Positions 59,049 to 64,000 of a stretch of DNA of 64,000 bases are shown here, one piece after another. The notes under the pieces were generated by a model. The model was not told the origin of the DNA. It saw nothing but the letters and a program-made list of their open reading frames with translations, and did not search any database. Location of the stretch: positions 5,629,178-5,693,177 of the forward strand of contig NZ_CP036263.1 in assembly GCF_007741515.1 (NCBI RefSeq), written 5' to 3'. Each line of letters begins with the position of its first letter. The first letter of the stretch is position 1. This DNA is from Adhaeretor mobilis. GTDB lineage: Bacteria; Planctomycetota; Planctomycetia; Pirellulales; Lacipirellulaceae. A program made the position numbers and the translations under genes.

Positions 59049-60032
59049 ATGACTAGTTATCTCCTCCGTCGCACTGCCATCGGCTTGCTCACGCTGCTGC
59101 TAATCACCTTCTTGATCTACGGCCTGATTCGCGCCATGCCCGGCACACCGCTGACTGGCGACATGGCGAACTTGGATCCCAGTAAGCAACTCAGCGAAGA
59201 GGCCCTAGAGCGTCGTCGCGTGCAGTACGGTTTGGATAAGCCGTGGTACCAAGCATACTTCGTGTGGCTTGGAAATACCCTCAGCGGCGATCTGGGAAAG
59301 TCGATCCCGCAGAACGACAAACCGGTCGCCACGCTCATTGCGGAACGCGCCCCGGCTACGCTGTTGCTCTCGGTCACCTCGTTGATACTAACTTACCTAC
59401 TGTCGATCCCTCTCGGGTTGTGGTCTTCCACGCATAGCGACAGCGTGGCCGAACGCACCACGAGTACGCTACTCTATATGCTCTACTCGCTACCCTCGTT
59501 TGTTGCTGCGCTGTACTTGCAGTTACTCTTCTACGTGAAGCTCGATTGGCTGCCGCTCTATGGAATGCATTCCGACGGGTACGAGCAGTTCACCGCGGCA
59601 GAGTACGCTTGGGATTTGCTAAAGCATTCCATCCTGCCGGTGATCTGTTTCACCTACGGCAGCTTGGCTTACTACTCGCGATTTATTCGAGCCAACATGC
59701 AGGAAGTGGTACGGCAAGACTTCATCCGCACCGCCAAAGCGAAGGGCGTGCCGCCGGGGCGCGTCGTGTGGCACCATGCATTTCGCAATACACTCATCCC
59801 GCTGGTAACACTCATGGGACTCACACTCCCCGGGCTGTTGAGCGGCGCGGTCATCCTCGAACAGATTTTCGTCTGGCCCGGCATGGGGCGACTGTACTTT
59901 GAAGCCATCGGCCAACGCGACTACGAAACCATCATGGGCCTCACGCTCATGTTCTCTGTGCTGACACTGTTGGGACAATTACTGGCGGATGTGCTTTATG
60001 CTGTTGTCGATCCACGAGTAACCTATCACTGA
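59049..60032 (+). CDS. ABC transporter permease, DppB/OppB type
   Basis: 327 residues, six membrane helices. LLRRTAIGLLTLLLITFLIY at the start, RRRVQYGLDKPWYQAYFVWL, and the EAA-type loop YYSRFIRANMQEVVRQDFIR TAKAKGVPPG typical of DppB. LPGLLSGAVILEQIFVWPGM is a family signature. It pairs with the next permease to form the channel. The ribosome site before ATG 59049 is weak and lies just after the strong hairpin element. Confidence 0.92.
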   Translation: MTSYLLRRTAIGLLTLLLITFLIYGLIRAMPGTPLTGDMANLDPSKQLSEEALERRRVQYGLDKPWYQAYFVWLGNTLSGDLGKSIPQNDKPVATLIAERAPATLLLSVTSLILTYLLSIPLGLWSSTHSDSVAERTTSTLLYMLYSLPSFVAALYLQLLFYVKLDWLPLYGMHSDGYEQFTAAEYAWDLLKHSILPVICFTYGSLAYYSRFIRANMQEVVRQDFIRTAKAKGVPPGRVVWHHAFRNTLIPLVTLMGLTLPGLLSGAVILEQIFVWPGMGRLYFEAIGQRDYETIMGLTLMFSVLTLLGQLLADVLYAVVDPRVTYH

Positions 60033-60144
60033 GTTCATCACCTCCACATTTCGCCTCTGAACTTGCTCCGCGCTCAACTTGAGCAACACCAATCGAAAAC
60101 CAAACACCGAGCAAGCTCGGTGACAAAATTGACCAGTAATAGCA

Positions 60145-61299
60145 ATGCTTAACGAACTTCCTACCGAAACGCCTGCTGAACTGCTTGAACGAGACGCTGC
60201 CGATCCTCACGTGCCCGAGCAGGTATCGCGCGGCTTCTGGGGCGAAGCATGGCAGAGGTTCCGGCAACGCAAGCTGCAAATGATGTCACTCGCGTTCGTC
60301 ATGTTCTTAGGCATCGTCGCGCTCACTGCGCCGATGATCGCTGGCACCAAGCCGATTGTCTGCAAGTACAAGGGCAGCATCTATTTCCCTGCAATGGGCT
60401 ACTACGTGCGCAGCTGGGAAAACCCGATCTTCCGCAAAGAGCGCTTCCGCAACATCTACCCAAAGAACCTCAAGAAGAAAGACCCCGAAAGCTGGGCCGT
60501 GTGGCCGTTGGTGTATCAAGACCCGTATCGTCGCGTACGCAAGAATGAATGGGTCGATGAAAACGGTGAAGGCCGCCCTGGCAACCCCTCAGGCACCAAA
60601 GGATCGCCCAGCAGCTTGAACTGGTTTGGCACCAACCAGCAAGGGTTCGATGTGTTCGCCCAAATGGTCCACGGCACGCAGATAGCCCTGAGCGTCGGCT
60701 TCGTGTCGATGGGCATTGCCGCGTCGATTGGCATCTTCATCGGTGCGCTGGCCGGCTACTTGGGCGGTTGGATCGACATCCTACTAAGTCGCCTCATTGA
60801 AGTGGTGATGTGCGTCCCCTCACTGGTGCTGATCCTTGCACTGGTGGCCATGCTCGACAACGTGACCAACTGGCATCTGATGGCAATCGTCGGCTGCACA
60901 AGCTGGACCGGCATTGCTCGGCTCACGCGCGCAGAGTTTCTCAAACTCAAGCAGATGGAGTTCATCACCGCCGCTAGAGCGTTGGGCGCAAACCGCTGGC
61001 GAATCATGTTCCGCCACGTACTACGCAATGCGCTCGCCCCGGTACTGGTTCCGATCACGTTCGGTATTGCGGCGGCCATTCTCATCGAAAGCGGGCTGAG
61101 CTATCTAGGCTTCGGCGCGTCGCCCCCAAATCCCAGTTGGGGAACGCTACTCAAGAGCGGTCGCACAGCAATTCAACAAATGTGGTGGCTCATCGTCTTC
61201 CCCGGCACAGCGATTTTCTTGACCGTGCTCGCTTACAACCTCATCGGCGAAGGCTTGCAAGAAGCGACCGATCCACGCTTGCGACAAGATAGCCATTGA
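60145..61299 (+). CDS. ABC transporter permease, DppC/OppC type
   Basis: 384 residues. One membrane helix after an N-terminal leader (RQRKLQMMSLAFVMFLGIVA), then a ~100-residue periplasmic insert (about 70-165), then five helices. FGTNQQGFDVFAQMVHGTQI, GIFIGALAGYLGGWIDILLS, EAA loop MEFITAARALGANRWRIMFR and ESGLSYLGFGASPPNPSWGT are DppC signatures. No ABC ATPase genes follow in the window, so these permeases must use ATPases encoded elsewhere. Confidence 0.92.
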   Translation: MLNELPTETPAELLERDAADPHVPEQVSRGFWGEAWQRFRQRKLQMMSLAFVMFLGIVALTAPMIAGTKPIVCKYKGSIYFPAMGYYVRSWENPIFRKERFRNIYPKNLKKKDPESWAVWPLVYQDPYRRVRKNEWVDENGEGRPGNPSGTKGSPSSLNWFGTNQQGFDVFAQMVHGTQIALSVGFVSMGIAASIGIFIGALAGYLGGWIDILLSRLIEVVMCVPSLVLILALVAMLDNVTNWHLMAIVGCTSWTGIARLTRAEFLKLKQMEFITAARALGANRWRIMFRHVLRNALAPVLVPITFGIAAAILIESGLSYLGFGASPPNPSWGTLLKSGRTAIQQMWWLIVFPGTAIFLTVLAYNLIGEGLQEATDPRLRQDSH

Positions 61300-61325
61300 G
61301 TTGAGAGTCGAGAGCCAAAAAGCCG

Positions 61326-61440
61326 TAGGGTAGGTCGAGTGGAGCGAGGCGTACCATGCGCCAGCAATGACCAATGACCAAGGCACGTTGGCCAACCGCT
61401 TGCGATTGGTCATTTAGGCTTGGTCATTGGTCATTCTTCG
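61326..61440. repeat. Mixed intergenic repeat: GTAGGGTA arm and AATGACCAATGACCAA inverted pair
   Basis: GTAGGGTAGGTCGAGTGGAG (61326-61345) is one arm of the family seen at 26588-26666. Next, AATGACCAATGACCAAG (about 61366) and CTTGGTCATTGGTCATT (about 61419) are perfect 17-bp inverted repeats. Lies between convergent genes. Confidence 0.65.
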
Positions 61441-61449
61441 GCACGCCTC

Positions 61450-61965
61450 TTAGTGATCACCAACCGTGAACTCCGTCACAAAGATTCGCTCAACCAGCGG
61501 CACCGGTAGCAGCCGATTGATGCGCAGGAGGATCACGTTCTGTAGGCGATGTAGGCTCGGCTCTTGATAGCTTGCCAGCTCCAATGAGCGCACTGCGGTT
61601 AGCGCTTCGTTGCGAAGGCGCTGTTTCCAGTTGGCTAGTTGCTCGATCGTTCGGGGGGAAGTCCCCTCGTTAAGCTTCAGCGAAACGGCAAACAGTACTC
61701 GAGAGGTCTCATTTCGCGTGGGGCGAAACTCCTTCAAGCGAAATTCACCCAGGTCGAAAGTCGCATACGCCGGACGTTCCTCCTGTTCTTCACCCTCTGC
61801 GCCAGCCTCCACACCGCTTGTCGCAGTCGCGGTATCTTTCGTACTTGCTCCGTCATTCTCAGCAGCACGAGCCAAAGCAACCGGCTGGCTAAAGACCAGC
61901 ACCGTCAGCAGCAGTTTGCAGAATCCCAATGGAGCTGTCCTGTGTAGCTTTGTCTCGAATGTCAT
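61450..61965 (-). CDS. Exported FliL-like protein 1
   Basis: 171 residues. Signal peptide (about 10-35, APLGFCKLLLTVLVFSQPVA). After an acidic linker comes ATFDLGEFRLKEFRPTRNET, LFAVSLKLNEGTSPRTIEQL, LQNVILLRINRLLPVPLVER IFVTEFTVGD. The layout of beta-strand, helix pair and a final [YF]-[VF]-x-x-F-x-V strand resembles FliL. It has no flagellar neighbours. One of three similar proteins here. Confidence 0.6.
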   Translation of the reverse strand: MTFETKLHRTAPLGFCKLLLTVLVFSQPVALARAAENDGASTKDTATATSGVEAGAEGEEQEERPAYATFDLGEFRLKEFRPTRNETSRVLFAVSLKLNEGTSPRTIEQLANWKQRLRNEALTAVRSLELASYQEPSLHRLQNVILLRINRLLPVPLVERIFVTEFTVGDH

Positions 61966-61976
61966 AGCACTAATTC

Positions 61977-62462
61977 CTAAATGGATTCGTCCAGAAGTTC
62001 CACGATCACTAATTGCTGCACGCGATGCTCACCCAGTTGCATGCGGGCCATATCCGTCAGGCGCATCTTCACGCTGGCAAGGCGCGGGTCTTCCAACTCA
62101 TCGGCCGTCACGTTGCGTACGATCTTCAGCACGGAATCCTGAAACGGTCCGCGTCGACCTTCAAACGCCTCGGCAAGGGATTTCTTCTTGGTCTCTGCCG
62201 TCACTACATACAGCGCGAACTTCAACTGACGCCACTCGGGCTCTGGCTTGCTCCTGTCCGGAACCGACACTGGCACGCGATATCTGCCCACTGCAACCTC
62301 CACGGTTGCGTCGGTGGGCGCGTCGAACTCCAGATCGTCGAAGTAGTCCACCAGCCGCGGCACTTCCTCGCCACCACAACCGGGCAGCGCAAGCACCAGT
62401 AGCAGCACCCACCAGAGGCGGGAAGTACAGAACTTGGCAACTGAATTGGGAACGAAATGCAT
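61977..62462 (-). CDS. FliL-like lipoprotein 2
   Basis: 161 residues from ATG 62462 (MHFVPNSVAKFCTSRLWWVL) with lipobox LALPGC. DDLEFDAPTDATVEVAVGRY, LKFALYVVTAETKKKSLAEA, LRLTDMARMQLGEHRVQQLV IVELLDES. The arrangement parallels the neighbouring proteins but the sequence is divergent. 11 bases upstream of FliL-like protein 1 on the same strand, so the two are likely co-transcribed. Confidence 0.6.
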   Translation of the reverse strand: MHFVPNSVAKFCTSRLWWVLLLVLALPGCGGEEVPRLVDYFDDLEFDAPTDATVEVAVGRYRVPVSVPDRSKPEPEWRQLKFALYVVTAETKKKSLAEAFEGRRGPFQDSVLKIVRNVTADELEDPRLASVKMRLTDMARMQLGEHRVQQLVIVELLDESI

Positions 62463-62585
62463 AAATAAACATACTTCCCACTCCCACGGCGGCAGTGAGC
62501 TACCTTTCAGAAGAACCACTCTCTTGGGCTCGCTCCGCGCAATCAGCGGAAAGTGCCGCTTGTAACGATTCTGCCTGCAACCCGT

Positions 62586-63035
62586 ATGTCGAACTCTTCA
62601 AATAAACATCGCTCGCAAAGACTGCTCCCGCTACTCGCGCTGCCCCTATTGATTGGCTGCGTAGATGCGGATGCGCTCATCAGCCAACGTCGTGCCGCGG
62701 CCGCCGGCATGCGGCTCGAAGAAGTCGATCTCGGAAAGTTTCACATCTCGCTCCCTCCCCACGGTCCCGACGGGCAAAGTGGCGTTGTGAATTTCCACGC
62801 CTTCGTGCAGGTCACTAATCGCAACCTCAAAGAAGTGCAAACCACTGTCGAGGAGCATCGACCCCGCCTGCGCCACCAAATGCTGATGGCCGTGCGAAAT
62901 TTCTCCGCGGAAGATCTTACCGCTCCCGAACTAGCCTCGCTACGCAAGAAACTGGTCGACGCCGTGAACGAGCCCTTCGACGAGCCCCTAGCCCAAACAG
63001 CCGGCTTCTATTCAGTGAAGTTCTTTCCTCTGTAG
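62586..63035 (+). CDS. FliL-like lipoprotein 3
   Basis: 149 residues from ATG 62586, lipobox LPLLIGC. RLEEVDLGKFHISLPPHGPD, VNFHAFVQVTNRNLKEVQTT, RLRHQMLMAVRNFSAEDLTA, LRKKLVDAVNEPFDEPLAQT, FYSVKFFPL. The closest of the three to the FliL layout. Divergent from the other two, sharing their upstream region. Confidence 0.62.
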   Translation: MSNSSNKHRSQRLLPLLALPLLIGCVDADALISQRRAAAAGMRLEEVDLGKFHISLPPHGPDGQSGVVNFHAFVQVTNRNLKEVQTTVEEHRPRLRHQMLMAVRNFSAEDLTAPELASLRKKLVDAVNEPFDEPLAQTAGFYSVKFFPL

Positions 63036-63072
63036 AGTCTGAGGGTGGCATGGGCAACATGCCTGGGAATTC

Positions 63073-63162
63073 CTGAGGCCTCAGACTTCAGGTATCAGGC
63101 TTCGGGACTCGGGGGTTAACCGAACGTGTACTGAAGCCTGAGGTCTGAAGTCTGAAGCCTTA
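63073..63162. repeat. CAGACTTCAGG/CCTGAAGTCTG inverted repeat
   Basis: GAGGCCTCAGACTTCAGGTA (about 63073-63092) is matched in inverse by TGAAGCCTGAGGTCTGAAGT (about 63131-63150). Intergenic between convergent genes. Confidence 0.5.
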
Positions 63163-63204
63163 CTCCGCAAGGCAACAAGCTGCCCATGCCCCCTCTCTGC
63201 ACAG

Positions 63205-64000
63205 CTACTGCTTCACCTCAACCCCAGGTATCGCCGCCTTAAGCTTCTCTGCGGCAGCCGGCGTCGTCGAGCTTTGCGTAATCGACAGCTTCTTAAGATT
63301 CTTCAGCGTCGCCAACTTCGCCAGCCCGTCGTCGGTAACGAGCGTCGCGTTGAGATTCAGGTCTTCCAGGCTGGTGAGCTTCGCCAAAGGCTCTATGGCC
63401 GAATCGTCCACAAAGCTGTTCCACAGGTTCAGCCACTTTAATTTCGTGCAGCCGACAAGGTGCGCGAGCCCTGGACCCTGCACGCCTGTTTCGCTCAGAT
63501 CGAGCTTTGCCAGTTCGCTCATCTCAGAAAGATGCGCGAGCCCCTCGTCGCTCACGTAGGTGCCACGCAGGATGAGCAGCCGCATCTTTTTCATCCCGGC
63601 GAGCGCCGCCATTCCTTCATCGCCAAATGGGACCCGCAGTAGATTCAAGTCGTCAAGATTCACCAGCCCGGCGAGCGTCTGCATGCCCTCGTCGGTGAGC
63701 TTGGCATCTTCTAGATGCAACCCGCGCAGTTGCTTCAGATTCTTTAGATGAATTAGCCCATCGTCGTCGATCCCCGGAGCGCGAAGCTTCAGACTCGACA
63801 ACACGGGCAACTCGGGAGCTACACCCAACGACTTGTTACTCAACGTGCAGCCGCGCAAGTCGAGCAGTCGAAGCTTCTTCAAAGCCCCCAACTGTAAAAC
63901 GCCTTCATCAGTAAACTTGGTGTACGGCGCTGCGAAGTGCGTTAGCTCTTTCAGCTTAACCAGGTGCTCGATCCCCTCGTCGGTGAGTTGTGAAGAACGA
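63205..64000 (-). CDS. Leucine-rich-repeat protein (5' end outside window)
   Basis: At least 265 residues, cut by the right edge; the frame is open to the last base with no required start inside. Repeats of about 24 residues follow LTDEGMQTLAGLVNLDDLNL, VSDEGLAHLSEMSELAKLDL and VTDDGLAKLATLKNLKKLSI, the cysteine-free LxxLxLxxTxVTDxGLxxL type common in planctomycetes. It probably mediates protein binding; partner unknown. Confidence 0.88.
   Translation of the reverse strand, partial: RSSQLTDEGIEHLVKLKELTHFAAPYTKFTDEGVLQLGALKKLRLLDLRGCTLSNKSLGVAPELPVLSSLKLRAPGIDDDGLIHLKNLKQLRGLHLEDAKLTDEGMQTLAGLVNLDDLNLLRVPFGDEGMAALAGMKKMRLLILRGTYVSDEGLAHLSEMSELAKLDLSETGVQGPGLAHLVGCTKLKWLNLWNSFVDDSAIEPLAKLTSLEDLNLNATLVTDDGLAKLATLKNLKKLSITQSSTTPAAAEKLKAAIPGVEVKQ

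Noticed and set aside
1..64000. CRISPR arrays, tRNA or rRNA genes, prophage
   Set aside because: No regularly spaced repeats, tRNA cloverleaf signatures, rRNA sequence or phage structural genes were recognised by eye; a tRNA scan was not run.

Overview
The window reads as chromosomal DNA of a member of the Planctomycetota, most likely order Pirellulales. The markers are an H-X9-DG/DUF1559 pseudopilin, PEP-CTERM and dockerin-like exported proteins, a very large PVC-type exported cytochrome (TIGR02604/TIGR02603 architecture), three ECF sigma factors with adjacent anti-sigma-like membrane proteins, and many short palindromic intergenic repeats. Genes are loosely packed on both strands with few operons. 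No rRNA, tRNA or CRISPR array was recognised.

Layout. 1-5 kb: 3' end of PEP carboxylase, a HigBA-type toxin-antitoxin pair with a palindromic operator, an exported beta-propeller protein and BioF. 5-16 kb: DUF4864-like protein, ECF sigma and zinc-finger anti-sigma in one operon, ribosomal L21 (no L27 beside it), a giant MscS channel, a membrane methyltransferase-like protein, and cardiolipin synthase overlapping an endonuclease/phosphatase-fold protein. 16.3-19.7 kb: small unrelated genes, all on the minus strand, separated by attC-like sites. This is an integron-type gene-cassette array with no integrase in view. 20-33 kb: DUF1772, a second sigma/anti-sigma pair, CsrA, RlmN, SppA, a TIM-barrel isomerase, a REP-associated transposase (RAYT) between perfect inverted REPs, a PDZ protein, Lgt with an inserted PDZ-like domain, and PanC. 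33.4-35.3 kb: a second small island (a TPR gene and a 93-residue gene) lying between panC and folK. It carries the same two end repeats as the cassette array and is flanked by direct copies of a paired REP. 35-45 kb: FolK with a C-terminal extension, a HemD-HemE fusion starting at a 16-C tract, a frameshifted ParE toxin with its antitoxin, several lineage-specific small proteins, a CDGSH iron-sulfur protein and a third sigma/anti-sigma pair. 45-57 kb: cold-shock protein, a decayed PEP-CTERM gene, a kelch protein, a PEP-CTERM/pseudopilin fusion, another PEP-CTERM protein, HemP, and the giant exported cytochrome. 57-64 kb: a Dpp/Opp-type peptide importer (binding lipoprotein and two permeases, no ATPases here), three small exported FliL-like proteins and the end of a leucine-rich-repeat protein.

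The most interesting material is the cassette array with its attI-like head and DnaA-box-like cluster, the second island sharing its ends, the RAYT/REP family with covarying stems, the poly-C tract at the start of hemDE, and three unusual domain fusions (HemD-HemE, Lgt-PDZ, PEP-CTERM-DUF1559). Family names come from motif recognition by eye. No database search was run.
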